The notes: generated by a model not told the origin, from the letters alone. Numbered from the stretch's first letter, positions 42,177 through 52,488 are shown. The stretch is 64,000 nucleotides of DNA from an uncultured Muribaculaceae bacterium (GCA_910579995.1 CAJTWH010000015.1:1-64000), one strand, 5' to 3'. Translations and numbers: made by a program.

Positions 42177-43268
42177 TTATATTACGTTGTATAATAAGGT
42201 AAATAAAAGATACACTATCACAACACGGTTTAGTATTCTATATTGACCACTTGAATGTAAATTCATATTAAAGAATGGAAATATTGATATCAATGGCAAA
42301 AGTTGCCATGATAAATATGCTATTCTATTAGTAAATGGAGCGTATATGCAAAGCAACCAAATGGCGTTTACAAACAAGTATATATTATAAAAAAAAGTAT
42401 ACGAAGTAGACATATTCGGATTTTTCTTCCTTGCCCACCAACCAATAGCAATTGGAATAAAACTATATATTACAAAATCATATCTAAATCCGGATTTTCT
42501 CATGACCCCTTCCGAACTCCCCATTAAGTAACCTGCTCCATGTTCGTCTGTCATTGATCCAAAGAGCGACTGAAAATAGGTGATATGCGCCATAGATATA
42601 AACAAACATAAAAACCATAAGGCAATATAGAAGTTTGTATTCTTATAAAACATACAAATTAACAATGCTGCCACCGGCAATTGCATTGAATGATGGAATC
42701 CAAAAGACAATAAAGCCAAAATAAGGCATGTGAATTTTCTGTCTGGATAATAACTTAAACTTAGCAGGAAAATAGAAGCAGCTGCTCCGGCTTTTATTCC
42801 ATTGGTTCCAAAAGTATATGTTGAAAAAGCTGCCAAATATATTATAAATGCATAGAATGCATCTCTCGGAAATATTCGCTTCAGAGCAAATGCCATACAT
42901 CCTATATATATACACGCAACTATTACAAAAAAGAATCGAATATCTATATAATTAATCGCAAGCAGTCGGAATCCATTGTCAAATATTAAATTATCGACAC
43001 TGAGGTTAGGACCTATATTGTGGAGTTGATAAAAATAATACAAATCCTCATAATTTCTCATATCAACGAAAACTCCGGATATGGGACGAAATCCGAGGAA
43101 AATTATTATCAAAATAGAAGTTACAATGAGTGATGTATTTCTACTTTTGACAACATCTAATTGCCTACAATAAGGATTTCCCAATTCCGCATATTTCAGA
43201 ACCATGGGAATGGTCAAAATAGTTATTGCGCAAAGATAAATTCCTAAATAAAGATGAGCATCAAGCAT
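42177..43268 (-). CDS. wzy: EpsG-like polysaccharide polymerase (Wzy)
   Basis: 363 residues, strongly hydrophobic, about ten membrane helices (e.g. YLGIYLCAITILTIPMVLKY, SLIVTSILIIIFLGFR, DFVIYSFIPIAIGWWARKK). The N-terminal GFRP after the second helix is typical of EpsG-type polymerases. It would link repeat units in the periplasm. As usual for polymerases it is AT-rich and poorly conserved. Overlaps the following glycosyltransferase by 8 bases. Confidence 0.75.
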   Translation of the reverse strand: MLDAHLYLGIYLCAITILTIPMVLKYAELGNPYCRQLDVVKSRNTSLIVTSILIIIFLGFRPISGVFVDMRNYEDLYYFYQLHNIGPNLSVDNLIFDNGFRLLAINYIDIRFFFVIVACIYIGCMAFALKRIFPRDAFYAFIIYLAAFSTYTFGTNGIKAGAAASIFLLSLSYYPDRKFTCLILALLSFGFHHSMQLPVAALLICMFYKNTNFYIALWFLCLFISMAHITYFQSLFGSMTDEHGAGYLMGSSEGVMRKSGFRYDFVIYSFIPIAIGWWARKKNPNMSTSYTFFYNIYLFVNAIWLLCIYAPFTNRIAYLSWQLLPLISIFPFFNMNLHSSGQYRILNRVVIVYLLFTLLYNVI

Positions 43269-44271
43269 TTTGGTCTTGGGGAGCTGTTATCCTATATTTC
43301 TTTACAGAATAAACATACTGTAGCAGCAATGTCATTCTAAACCGTATCGAATAATAAATCAATTTATCTTTAAGAGATAACTTAGTATGTGACAAATCAA
43401 CATTCTGCAAATTTGATAGATTTAAAATCTCCTTAATTTTATTATATTTATGGGTTTCGGATGAAGTGAATAAAAGATTAAATAGGAACTTTATATTCGA
43501 AAACTTCACCAATTCAATTACGTCTTTAATTGTTTCATCGTCATACCCCCAGTGGCTCAGAATCGAACGAGTGTAATCGATACGTCTATTAACAAATGAC
43601 AAAGTATTGATATCAAACGCTTTGCTTAGGGTTATTCGAGGTCTATTAACATAATGATAACCAGCACTGTCTGATACTTTGATTATCGGAGAAAGTCTGA
43701 GTACTCTTGACATAAACTCACAGTCTTCTATGAGATATAATCCACGTTCATATTTGAGCCCTTTCTCAATAATAAATTGTCTTCTAAAAAGTTTGTTCCA
43801 TGCAAAATCCACGAACTTCAATAAACTTTTGGCAGGAATATCCTTAGATGATTGAGGTTTAAAAACCGATTGGGCTATCTTTGAATTATTACAATCCCTA
43901 TGCTCGGTAGTAAATCCGGAAATTAAGACATCTGGAGAATCTGTCGCTAAACAAGATACCAAGTCTGAATAATAACTCTGTTCTATATAATCATCACTGT
44001 CAAAAAAATGAACATAATCCCCGGAAACGAAATTCAAACCATAATTTCTGGCATCAGATAATCCTCCATTAGATTTGGACACAACTCTGACTCGCGAATC
44101 TTTTACAGCATAAAATTTGGCGATTTCAGCACTATTGTCTTTTGTCCCATCATCAACCACAATGAGTTCCCAATTACCGTAATCCTGCGACAAAACAGAC
44201 TCTATGGCCTCTCCTATGAATTTTTCCACACCGTATGCCGGCATGACTATTGAAATTAATGGATTTTTCAT
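43261..44271 (-). CDS. Glycosyltransferase family 2
   Basis: 336 residues. ISIVMPAYGVEKFIGEAIES, VVDDGTKDNS, DVLISGFT and SDDYIEQSYYSDLVS; C-terminal region with many aromatic and basic residues. GT-A type; the extra 130 residues after the catalytic domain are frequent in capsule GT2 proteins. Its start overlaps the following gene by 4 bases. Confidence 0.85.
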   Translation of the reverse strand: MKNPLISIVMPAYGVEKFIGEAIESVLSQDYGNWELIVVDDGTKDNSAEIAKFYAVKDSRVRVVSKSNGGLSDARNYGLNFVSGDYVHFFDSDDYIEQSYYSDLVSCLATDSPDVLISGFTTEHRDCNNSKIAQSVFKPQSSKDIPAKSLLKFVDFAWNKLFRRQFIIEKGLKYERGLYLIEDCEFMSRVLRLSPIIKVSDSAGYHYVNRPRITLSKAFDINTLSFVNRRIDYTRSILSHWGYDDETIKDVIELVKFSNIKFLFNLLFTSSETHKYNKIKEILNLSNLQNVDLSHTKLSLKDKLIYYSIRFRMTLLLQYVYSVKKYRITAPQDQNA

Positions 44272-45386
44272 AGTAAGACAAATGCTTCAAATTGATTTAT
44301 GCCATTTTCCTTAGAGAAAAACGAAGACCTTGACACTGCAGATCTTTTCATCAATTCTAATTTCTGAGGATTATCCATTATCTCGGTAATACCACTGTAA
44401 AGAGCCTTTTCGTTGTTATTAACAATAATTCCAGCCATTGTATCACCAAATATTTCACTCATCCCGGCACAATCGGTTGTGAGAACTGGTGTACCATTTA
44501 TTATAGATTCGGTTACTGCGGTGCTATATCCTTCAATCAAAGACGAACATACATACAAATCCATCTTCGAAACATATTTATGTGGATTTTCTTCAAAACC
44601 TAAGAATGTAACATTACTCTCAAGACCATTTTTTTTAGATAAGGCAAATAGTTCATCCATAAGTTCACCGACTCCAATCACATATAAATGCCATTTGGAA
44701 TATCCAGTAAGTCTTACTTCTCCTAATACATTCAAAAGCCTATCAAAGGATTTAACCGGCGTTAATCGTCCTACTGTTATCATGTTTAGTGTCCCATTCC
44801 TATTTATTTCAAGTTCAATAGGCTCACTTGCCTGTTTCCGGATATAATCAGGCTCAATTACGTTATAAACAGTCGTAACTTTAATTTCTTCCGGCAACCA
44901 TCGTTCTACAGATTTCTTCACCACATCCGAAACCGAGGCTATACCATCAAACCTTTTACAACATTCGACAAACTCATTCAGATTTTTATAACCCCTCGCC
45001 GCTATATTGCAATCACTAAGAGTTGTATGAATCCAAGAGAATTTTTTAGTTTTCTGATTAGTACATCCACTGATTATCCTGCTTGGCCCACCTTCCCTAA
45101 ACGCAATCTCAATATCATAATCATCTTTAATAAATAATCTGTGTAATAACTTAGGTGATAAAAGCTTCATCAATACACTTATACCCCTGAATGCTTTGCG
45201 ATTGAATACACTTGAATATTTTATATTCGGATTAATTCTCTTTCGATTAGGTCCGGAATTAAATATTGTTCGGATTTCTATATTATATTTTTGCGGATCA
45301 AGAGCATTTGCTAAATTAACCAACACTCTTTCAGCACCACCATTTCCTAAATCAAAATGAAAAAAAAGTATATTGATTTTTTTCAT
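44268..45386 (-). CDS. Glycosyltransferase family 4
   Basis: 372 residues, GT-B. FHFDLGNGGAERVLVNLANA at the N-terminus is the family acceptor-side signature; ITVGRLTPVKSFDRLLNVLG and SSLIEGYSTAVTESIINGTP the donor-side one. Capsule assembly on the cytoplasmic face. Overlaps both neighbours by 4 bases, as part of the single transcript. Confidence 0.88.
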   Translation of the reverse strand: MKKINILFFHFDLGNGGAERVLVNLANALDPQKYNIEIRTIFNSGPNRKRINPNIKYSSVFNRKAFRGISVLMKLLSPKLLHRLFIKDDYDIEIAFREGGPSRIISGCTNQKTKKFSWIHTTLSDCNIAARGYKNLNEFVECCKRFDGIASVSDVVKKSVERWLPEEIKVTTVYNVIEPDYIRKQASEPIELEINRNGTLNMITVGRLTPVKSFDRLLNVLGEVRLTGYSKWHLYVIGVGELMDELFALSKKNGLESNVTFLGFEENPHKYVSKMDLYVCSSLIEGYSTAVTESIINGTPVLTTDCAGMSEIFGDTMAGIIVNNNEKALYSGITEIMDNPQKLELMKRSAVSRSSFFSKENGINQFEAFVLL

Positions 45387-46408
45387 ATTACACTTTCAAA
45401 GGCTTTGATAATTTCAGTTCGAACATTTGCGAAGTTATCGTGCTTACGGGCAAGAAATTCATCGATTCTTAAATCATCTTCACTTTCGACAAGATGTATA
45501 TATCCACATTCTTTAATCCATCTGAAACACTCTTTAACCTTGAAGTTGGAATTTCTAAACACAATGGCGGGAGTCCCCGTAATAAAAGCGAATATCATTC
45601 CATGCAACCTGTCTGTAACTACGAGTTTACTTGTTCTAAACTGCATCCACAATTTTTCGAGTTCGGAATATTTCTGAGACTCATCATAACGATCGCCGCC
45701 GATATGTGTATCATAAAACCGTACCTCCAGTCCCATTTTCCCCACATTATCTATAACCCGCCGATACATCGAATCATTATCTGCTTTCTCGTCATCATTA
45801 CGCATACAGCAAGTCACAATATTCTTACGATTAACAGTTGAAATCCGTTGGTCCAGAGTCATTACTATATCAGGTGTTAATCTGACGTCGACGGTTGGAT
45901 AAAGTCTTTTCATCGTTTGATAGGAAACTTGCTCCCTGGCCATCATAAGCAAATCTTTATGACAGCCATAGACTTTCCGGCTATACTTTAAAAGCCATTG
46001 TGCTTCATTGGTACTTGAATAATCTATAGTCTGGGGAAATAGAATAATTCGATTCTTCTTGAAAGATTCAACTACCATGAGCCTATGAAGTTCTATGTCT
46101 CCATACATATCCCCCATGTTGCCACCCCCAACTATTGTTATAATATCTTTAGGCCCGATTGAGCTTTTCAACCAATGTATAGCAGGTTGCGTATCAGCAG
46201 CTGGTATTTCTATGACTTCATATTCCGGAAATTTACTGCTTAAGAACTCCCTTTGAGCAAATGTGATAGCCACATCACCTAAATTCCCATAGTCTGCCGC
46301 AAGAAATATAAAACATCTCGGTTTCGAAGACCTATTGGGGTGATTTTTGTATCTATGTAATACACGATATAATCTAAGAGTATAATATAAACGAAAGTAA
46401 TAATTCAT
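45383..46408 (-). CDS. Polysaccharide pyruvyl transferase
   Basis: 341 residues. GNLGDVAITFAQREFLSSKF and a C-terminal VVTDRLHGMIFAFITGTPAIVF are the defining motifs (the DRLHGxI signature). Transfers the enolpyruvyl group of PEP to sugar hydroxyls to make pyruvate ketals, adding negative charge. First of two such enzymes in the locus (second at 48389). Confidence 0.88.
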   Translation of the reverse strand: MNYYFRLYYTLRLYRVLHRYKNHPNRSSKPRCFIFLAADYGNLGDVAITFAQREFLSSKFPEYEVIEIPAADTQPAIHWLKSSIGPKDIITIVGGGNMGDMYGDIELHRLMVVESFKKNRIILFPQTIDYSSTNEAQWLLKYSRKVYGCHKDLLMMAREQVSYQTMKRLYPTVDVRLTPDIVMTLDQRISTVNRKNIVTCCMRNDDEKADNDSMYRRVIDNVGKMGLEVRFYDTHIGGDRYDESQKYSELEKLWMQFRTSKLVVTDRLHGMIFAFITGTPAIVFRNSNFKVKECFRWIKECGYIHLVESEDDLRIDEFLARKHDNFANVRTEIIKAFESVI

Positions 46409-47427
46409 ATAGACCTATTCCGCCTTATAAAATTTAGTAGATTTATTTTTGACGATAATACTGTTATAGCAAATCTATAGCCAACGTATCTCAACATCAA
46501 GCCAAAACGTTTGACGTCAGCTCTTCGAATGTTCCTTGGATTAACATTCTTTTTCCATAATGCAATCACCTCTTTGTAAATAATTTTGTCTGAAGAAGAT
46601 TTGGTTGATTGCATTAAGTATGGTATAAGTATATAATCGTAAATTCTTGTGGTTATATAATTATCTATGTATTCGCCAATTACAAGTGAGGTAGATTTCT
46701 CGTATTTTTTTAGATATTCGTATGTTAGTCTGAAATTTTTCCATAATAGACCAAGAGGCTTCTTATTGTCACTTAATCTATATCCACTTGACAAATCATT
46801 TACAATAACATATTTTGCGTCGTTTACAATAATTGCACTCCCTGCAACCTGAATATAATCCATTATAAATACACGATCTTCGCCTAGGGTTAAGTTATGG
46901 TTGAATCGCAATTGATATTTTTTTATCAAATCACCCTTAAAACGCTTAGCGGGCACAAAGAAGCAATACGGATTTTCAGGCATCATATTACATAAATGAC
47001 CGATAATCTCTTGACTACCATTGAGACAGATTGGAGAAAAATTAATTTTCTCATATTTTTTGAAATCTGATGTCCTTGAATATGAGTCAATAACTAAATC
47101 ATACGACTTTAAGTTGGGTTTAAGAAAGTTCGAGATATAATCCGATGGAATGATATCATCATCATCAATGAAAAAAATGTATTCTCCACTCGCATTGCTT
47201 AAGCCTATATTTCGAGCGTTACTGACGCCACCGTTTGGTACATCAAAAATTTTTAATCTAATGTCGTCAAAACTTGAGAGGATTTCACTCGTTTCGTCAG
47301 TTGAACCATCATTGATTATTAATAGTTCAAAATTGCTATAATCCTGAGCTACTACCTGTTTGTATATCCGTTGGATAAACTGAGCTCGGTTATATGTGGT
47401 GATTATTATAGAGACCTTTACCATCAA
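46405..47427 (-). CDS. Glycosyltransferase family 2
   Basis: 340 residues. VSIIITTYNRAQFIQRIYKQ, INDGSTDETSEILS and FIDDDDIIPSDYI motifs give the GT-A catalytic core in the first 110 residues, with a variable C-terminus. Overlaps the preceding and following genes by 4 bases. Confidence 0.85.
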   Translation of the reverse strand: MMVKVSIIITTYNRAQFIQRIYKQVVAQDYSNFELLIINDGSTDETSEILSSFDDIRLKIFDVPNGGVSNARNIGLSNASGEYIFFIDDDDIIPSDYISNFLKPNLKSYDLVIDSYSRTSDFKKYEKINFSPICLNGSQEIIGHLCNMMPENPYCFFVPAKRFKGDLIKKYQLRFNHNLTLGEDRVFIMDYIQVAGSAIIVNDAKYVIVNDLSSGYRLSDNKKPLGLLWKNFRLTYEYLKKYEKSTSLVIGEYIDNYITTRIYDYILIPYLMQSTKSSSDKIIYKEVIALWKKNVNPRNIRRADVKRFGLMLRYVGYRFAITVLSSKINLLNFIRRNRSI

Positions 47428-48386
47428 TACTTGTGTTTAATGCGCATAACAAATTGGAATACTCTAACACTTACGCCCAATGAAGAAAACAAGCCTATCA
47501 GTCTTGTCTTTAAATTAATTCTTCGTTGAGATATCGACTTCAAGAATATCACTAATCTAAATTGATTTATTGTTTTTTGGAAATCGGCATTACTTACACC
47601 TTCAGACAAAGTTAACTCCATTACAGACCTCAAATTTATCAACCTATTACTCAGTCTCAATCTATTAAACAATCCAGACTCCTCAGCTAATATCAATTGC
47701 CGTACCGGCCATACTTGAGCTGCTTTTTCGAATGTAATTGAAGTTAGAATTGAATCAGGATTAGCCCTATTATAATGATACAGCGGACGTTGGACGAAGG
47801 AAACCTTCTTGGCTTCACATAGGGCTCTGAAAATAAATAGTTTGTCTTCTTGGAAATTTATATGAGGAGCAAAATCAACTTTTCCCTTTATTATATCACT
47901 TTTTATAAGTTTGTTCCAACAAACGCCCCAGAAAGCTCCTTCGGCTAATTCTAATTTTAAGTCCTGTAATGTCATTCCACAGAATGCACGATGTGAGACT
48001 ATCTTTGTTTGTTCATCGTATTCTTCAAAATAATCACAAATTACAATATCAGCCTTTGTAGAAATAGCATTGATAAACATTTCTGATAAGTAATCTGGTT
48101 CAACCCGGTCATCAGGGTCAACATGTATCAAATATTTTCCATTAGAAACATTCAATCCAAATTGTCTTGCCGAGGCAACTCCATTATTGTCTTTTCGAAA
48201 ATATTTAAATCTTGAGTCTTCGTCACAAAATTTTTTACAAATTTTTTCGGATTGGTCTGTACTACCATCATTTACCAAAATCACTTCATAATTCGTAAAT
48301 AGATTATTTTTAATGCTCAATAAAGAGTCATATAAAAACCTCTCTTGATTGTAGATTGGAACTATTATTGAAATATCGGGTACCAT
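47424..48386 (-). CDS. Glycosyltransferase family 2
   Basis: 320 residues. ISIIVPIYNQERFLYDSLLS, VNDGSTDQSEKICKKFCDED and HVDPDDRVEPDYLSEMF. The DPDDR reading at the DxD position is a mild change from DSDD. Followed after 2 bases by the second pyruvyl transferase gene on the 5' side (48389-49498). Confidence 0.85.
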   Translation of the reverse strand: MVPDISIIVPIYNQERFLYDSLLSIKNNLFTNYEVILVNDGSTDQSEKICKKFCDEDSRFKYFRKDNNGVASARQFGLNVSNGKYLIHVDPDDRVEPDYLSEMFINAISTKADIVICDYFEEYDEQTKIVSHRAFCGMTLQDLKLELAEGAFWGVCWNKLIKSDIIKGKVDFAPHINFQEDKLFIFRALCEAKKVSFVQRPLYHYNRANPDSILTSITFEKAAQVWPVRQLILAEESGLFNRLRLSNRLINLRSVMELTLSEGVSNADFQKTINQFRLVIFLKSISQRRINLKTRLIGLFSSLGVSVRVFQFVMRIKHKY

Positions 48387-48388
48387 AT

Positions 48389-49498
48389 TTAACGTAAAGC
48401 TTCACACAAAAAAGAAAATGATTTTTCTTTACTTTGTTCGATTAACTGTATAGTGTTTTCTGAAATCCGGTAATCCTTATCTTTAGAGTAAGACTCAATA
48501 CAATCAATAAAGTGATTCCCAATATCAAATTTCTCTATCAATGTACTAAAGCGTGCATTTCCTCTCTCTACATTTCCTACAAATATGAATGGCTTTTTGA
48601 ATATAAGACAGAACACGCAACCATGGAAACTATCAGTAATAACAAACTTTGACTTATCAATTGCTTGTAGCCACTCTTCCAACGAACATTTCCTTTCTTG
48701 TGCTTGACGTTTATTTAATTCATGAACAGACATCTTTAAATCATTAGAAACTTTACTAATCAAGTTTGTCGTTTCTATATTTGAATCCAATATATAACTG
48801 ACAACTTCAAATTGATTAGATGATTTGTTCTTATCATATAGACGGCGGTAATCTTGTGCACTTAGGAGCATTGTAGGATCAATTACCCATGAAGACTTAC
48901 ATCCGGTATTTTTTAATAGTAAATCAACTCCACTGCTTTCTCTGACAGATATTCTTTTGAATTTTGACAAGGCTGCGGCTATCTCCGATGTTTCATTGGG
49001 TGTATATTCCCATTTATCTACACCTAAAGATGCAGCATACGCTATTCTTAACAACTTCTTGCCATTTACTTTACGTAAAAACACGTCTGACACAAACTCT
49101 GTCTTCCATAAAAGGTGGATATACTGTTTTCGCCATATCTGGTCACTACCTACTATAATTGAATCATAATCAGAGTTATTCAAATCTTCGAAGGTTGAAA
49201 TGTATTTTGCCTTGAACTGTTTATTCTTGAAACTATCTAAACCACCATAAATCTTCTCGTGGTTTTTCCGAAATTCTTTTTCCGCAAAAACTGGTATATC
49301 GTTTTTCCCAGTTAAACGTCGTAAAAACCGGTAGGCCCATACTATTGGAAGTATCATTTTTTTATGCCCTTGTTGTTGCTTTGGCATAAGTATTTCAACC
49401 GAATGTCCCATTTGTACCAAGACTGTTTGCATAGCCCAAGCTTGGAGAATACCTCCATAATTGTAATGTAGGGGCAATGTCAAAATCGCTATTTTCAT
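48389..49498 (-). CDS. Polysaccharide pyruvyl transferase
   Basis: 369 residues. NYGGILQAWAMQTVLVQMGH (N-terminal signature), IVGSDQIWRKQY and VITDSFHGCVFCLIFKKPFI. Here the DSFHG form of the C-terminal motif replaces DRLHG, typical of the EpsI/CsaB-like subgroup that also includes 'WcaK-like' proteins. Two different pyruvylation enzymes may act on two sugars or two positions. Confidence 0.88.
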   Translation of the reverse strand: MKIAILTLPLHYNYGGILQAWAMQTVLVQMGHSVEILMPKQQQGHKKMILPIVWAYRFLRRLTGKNDIPVFAEKEFRKNHEKIYGGLDSFKNKQFKAKYISTFEDLNNSDYDSIIVGSDQIWRKQYIHLLWKTEFVSDVFLRKVNGKKLLRIAYAASLGVDKWEYTPNETSEIAAALSKFKRISVRESSGVDLLLKNTGCKSSWVIDPTMLLSAQDYRRLYDKNKSSNQFEVVSYILDSNIETTNLISKVSNDLKMSVHELNKRQAQERKCSLEEWLQAIDKSKFVITDSFHGCVFCLIFKKPFIFVGNVERGNARFSTLIEKFDIGNHFIDCIESYSKDKDYRISENTIQLIEQSKEKSFSFLCEALR

Positions 49499-49499
49499 T

Positions 49500-49843
49500 T
49501 ATGTCCCAAATTAATGATTTTGAATATTGGTAAAAAAAAAGACCTAACGCTGGCCAATACTGTAGTTATGAAAATTATAAGCAGACTAATATAAGCCAAA
49601 ACCGACGTAAATTTATACAATTTTATATCATTGCAGTTTTCTCTGATATATAGCAATAGTGTCTGTCAATAAGAAAATATCCACTTATAGCAGTAAACAG
49701 AGGTACTGCAATGGTGATTATTTGCAGTATAAACTCTTAGAATATAACTCTAAGCAAGATAATCCTGATATGGCACGCGTATAAATCCCGACAACAAAAA
49801 TTATCGCAATTCCACACAGAAAATCAAAATATGTATCCCCGCC
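49500..49843 (-). pseudogene. Remnant of an acyltransferase-3 (OafA-like) gene
   Basis: Read on the minus strand, a fragment GGDTYFDFLCGIAIIFVVGI resembles the first helix of acyltransferase-3 proteins (usual DxLRGIAI; here LCGIAI, losing the Arg). After a stop, another frame gives ITIAVPLFTAISGYFLIDRH, the characteristic 'PLFfaISGyfl' second-helix motif, then a stop, then LYKFTSVLAYISLLIIFITT in a third frame. No start codon, two in-frame stops and a frameshift: a decayed O-acetyltransferase. 346 bases otherwise carry no gene. Confidence 0.75.
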
Positions 49844-49845
49844 TA

Positions 49846-50718
49846 TCAGAACCCATATTTTATATCATCGAATGTTATAACGCCGGCACCGCCTGTCATC
49901 GGCACTATCGCGCCTACAATCGTACGACCAAGATCGGATACAAGAATTACAGCCATGTTGGCAATCTCTTCAGGCATCGTATATCGACCCAAAGGATTGG
50001 TGGGTAAATCAATATTCTTTTGCCCTTCAGCAAGGAGCATTGGCGTGGCTGTCGGGCCGGGCGCAATACCGTTTACGACAATTCCTTTCCCAATCAAAGA
50101 TTTCGCCATGCCGAGTGTCAAACCTCTTATGCCCCATTTGCTCAATGTATAAGCCGAGGCTGCCGGTCGGAATGAACTTGAACTGCAGATGTTAAGAATA
50201 TTGCCTTTAATCCCTTGTGATACGAAATATCTGGCGACAGCCTGAGACAACATAAATGCGCCTCTGAGATTCGTATTCAAAACTTTGTCAAATTCTTCTT
50301 CTGACCCGGTTCCAAATTGACAACCAAGAGTCCCGGCATTATTTACCAATATGTCAAATTTGGGAGTAAGCGTAAGGATATCTGCAACAACCTTGTCATA
50401 ATCGTTAGATAATGACAAATCAAGTTGAATAAAGTGTATTCGCTCTACAAACTCGGGATATTCTGAAACGATAGATTGCTTTACTGACATCCATTTCGAA
50501 GAGCTACGCCCGGCAATCACAACGTTTGCGCCTGCATTAAGAAATGCCTTGGCTATAGATAATCCTATACCAGAAGTGCCACCGGTTATAAAAGCACTTC
50601 TGCCATCCAAGAGATTGTTCTTTGAAAGAGATACGACATTGGCCACTACATTGTTGGTAATTCGTGGTGTCGTTATTCTTTCTAGATATCGCCCGATTCG
50701 GTTTAATACACTTCTCAT
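49846..50718 (-). CDS. Short-chain dehydrogenase/reductase
   Basis: 290 residues. Rossmann motif FITGGTSGIGLSIA, NNAG (LVNNAGTL), catalytic Ser and Tyr-x3-Lys (YTLSKWG) are intact. The first 35 residues are an N-terminal extension before the fold. Lies directly after the TPP enzyme (3-base gap), so it probably reduces that enzyme's keto product or a related keto sugar. Confidence 0.85.
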   Translation of the reverse strand: MRSVLNRIGRYLERITTPRITNNVVANVVSLSKNNLLDGRSAFITGGTSGIGLSIAKAFLNAGANVVIAGRSSSKWMSVKQSIVSEYPEFVERIHFIQLDLSLSNDYDKVVADILTLTPKFDILVNNAGTLGCQFGTGSEEEFDKVLNTNLRGAFMLSQAVARYFVSQGIKGNILNICSSSSFRPAASAYTLSKWGIRGLTLGMAKSLIGKGIVVNGIAPGPTATPMLLAEGQKNIDLPTNPLGRYTMPEEIANMAVILVSDLGRTIVGAIVPMTGGAGVITFDDIKYGF

Positions 50719-50721
50719 GAT

Positions 50722-52488
50722 TTAATTCTTTATCTTGCGTATGAGATTGACGACTCCAGAAGGAAGTGCTTCGCGAATTTTATCGCGGGTTGTCTCTTCG
50801 GGTCCTATGATATTGTTTATCATATAGATTGCGTCGCTTTCATCTTTTGAGTCCGTGAAAACCTCAAACACCATCGACCGGTCAGTTATCTTCGGAGAGA
50901 TAAACTTGTCGAGCTTATCGAGATATTCCTCCTTGTTGGTTGCGGAAATATATTCATAGCCCAGATCTTCGGCGAAATGCTTTATCAATTTGTGACTCTT
51001 GTTTCCGAAATGTCCTCCTGCTGCAATATATTTATCTGCTTCCTCGCCAAACATAGCTCCGGGGTGATTATAATTCCTGAACTCTGTTCCCTTTCCGTTA
51101 TTTACAAACAGTATTCTAAGATTGTTGCCTATATGCTTGTTGCCAAGAGAATTCATGTCGTAGAAGAACGAAAGGTCTCCGATAACTAAAAAGTGCAATA
51201 CGTCAGGATTCACTATTGCCCCACCTATGGCAGATGACATGCAACCGTCAATACCGAAGCCTCCGGTATTGACGAAGCATTCTCCTTGAATCGACTTTGG
51301 CAACTCAAAGATTGTCCATGTGCGTTGTGAGTTCAGAATAGCAACGTGCAGTTTGCTGTTCGCTGGAAGACGGTGCGCTGTTTGCTGCGCAAGCCAAGCA
51401 TTTGAGAACGGCAGGTCTGTCAACTGAGAATGTAGATATTCATATCTTTCCTTGAACTCTGCAACCCTTTGTTCCGCTTCCGTCTTACCATTCCCATTAG
51501 CCGGAGCAAGATTAGCGTAGAGATTGAAGAAATCAACCTCTTGCATCTCAAACACATTTGTCAATCGGTGCATCGGGTCTCTTAATTCTCCGTCAGGATT
51601 TACTCTCCATACCTCTTTAGTCCGTCCTGTACTGTCGTTGCCATACGAGGGTACTTCGCCTATATGTATAATGAGGGAAGAGTCAAACAAATCCTTCTCA
51701 TACTTTTGATAATTCAGCAAAGAAGAGTAAACTCTGTATTTGCCGGCGTAATTGCTGCCAAGTTCACAGAAAACTACAGCACCGTAGGCCTCACAAAATT
51801 TCTCAACCGCCTGTGTTTCTACTCCAGTCCATACTTTATGACTTCCAACCCTGATACCTACGCGTCCTTGTGGTATCTGAGGCAATGGTTGTGAAGCCAT
51901 GGTGAGATCCCACCGTCTGATTACTTTAGCTTGTTCGAGTTCTTTTACCGAATAGTCGCGAAGATAGTGTGTAGTAAAGTTCAAGTGTACCGGGCCTCCT
52001 CCGTGATGGTGCAAAGCAAGGATTGCACGGTTCAGTCGTATTGTTGCTTCCCATTCATCCTCGCTGCTCTCAACGAATGGTATATGCTGACTTTCTATAT
52101 ATGTGTCGTTAGGCTGAACACTTCGGTCAAGTACTTGCGGAATAAGGTGACCGATTCTATTTTCATCTTGAGTTGCCGTAACGGCCAATATAGGCAGTTT
52201 TCGGTAATAGGCCTCTGTTATAGCCGGAAGATAATTTCGTGAAGCAGTAGCACCTGTGCATGTCAGGACTATGGACTCACCGGATTCTTCTGCCATTCCA
52301 ACAGCCATATAAGCCGCAGAACGCTCATCGACGCAAGAATAGACTTCAAACCACTCGTCGTGCATCACACTCGCCACAAACGTTATATTTGTGGCACCGG
52401 GGCTTGCCACTATCTTTTTGATATTATGCTGTTTAAGAAGCGAAATAAGCAGTCTTACGGCTTTTTCAGCTGAATAAAACATTTCCAT
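50722..52488 (-). CDS. Thiamine-diphosphate enzyme, MenD/acetolactate-synthase-like
   Basis: 588 residues. N-terminal PYR domain (IVASPGATNITFVASVMHDE; YSCVDERSAAYMAVGMAEES with the catalytic-type Glu-Arg), middle domain, and C-terminal TPP domain with a GDLS-start motif (LVIGDLSFFYDMNSLGNKHI) holding the GDx...N diphosphate-binding site. Closest in feel to MenD (DERxAxxxAxG). In a capsule locus it may perform a 2-ketoacid decarboxylation or carboligation to make a branched or acyl-modified sugar. Its true substrate is unclear. Confidence 0.75.
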   Translation of the reverse strand: MEMFYSAEKAVRLLISLLKQHNIKKIVASPGATNITFVASVMHDEWFEVYSCVDERSAAYMAVGMAEESGESIVLTCTGATASRNYLPAITEAYYRKLPILAVTATQDENRIGHLIPQVLDRSVQPNDTYIESQHIPFVESSEDEWEATIRLNRAILALHHHGGGPVHLNFTTHYLRDYSVKELEQAKVIRRWDLTMASQPLPQIPQGRVGIRVGSHKVWTGVETQAVEKFCEAYGAVVFCELGSNYAGKYRVYSSLLNYQKYEKDLFDSSLIIHIGEVPSYGNDSTGRTKEVWRVNPDGELRDPMHRLTNVFEMQEVDFFNLYANLAPANGNGKTEAEQRVAEFKERYEYLHSQLTDLPFSNAWLAQQTAHRLPANSKLHVAILNSQRTWTIFELPKSIQGECFVNTGGFGIDGCMSSAIGGAIVNPDVLHFLVIGDLSFFYDMNSLGNKHIGNNLRILFVNNGKGTEFRNYNHPGAMFGEEADKYIAAGGHFGNKSHKLIKHFAEDLGYEYISATNKEEYLDKLDKFISPKITDRSMVFEVFTDSKDESDAIYMINNIIGPEETTRDKIREALPSGVVNLIRKIKN

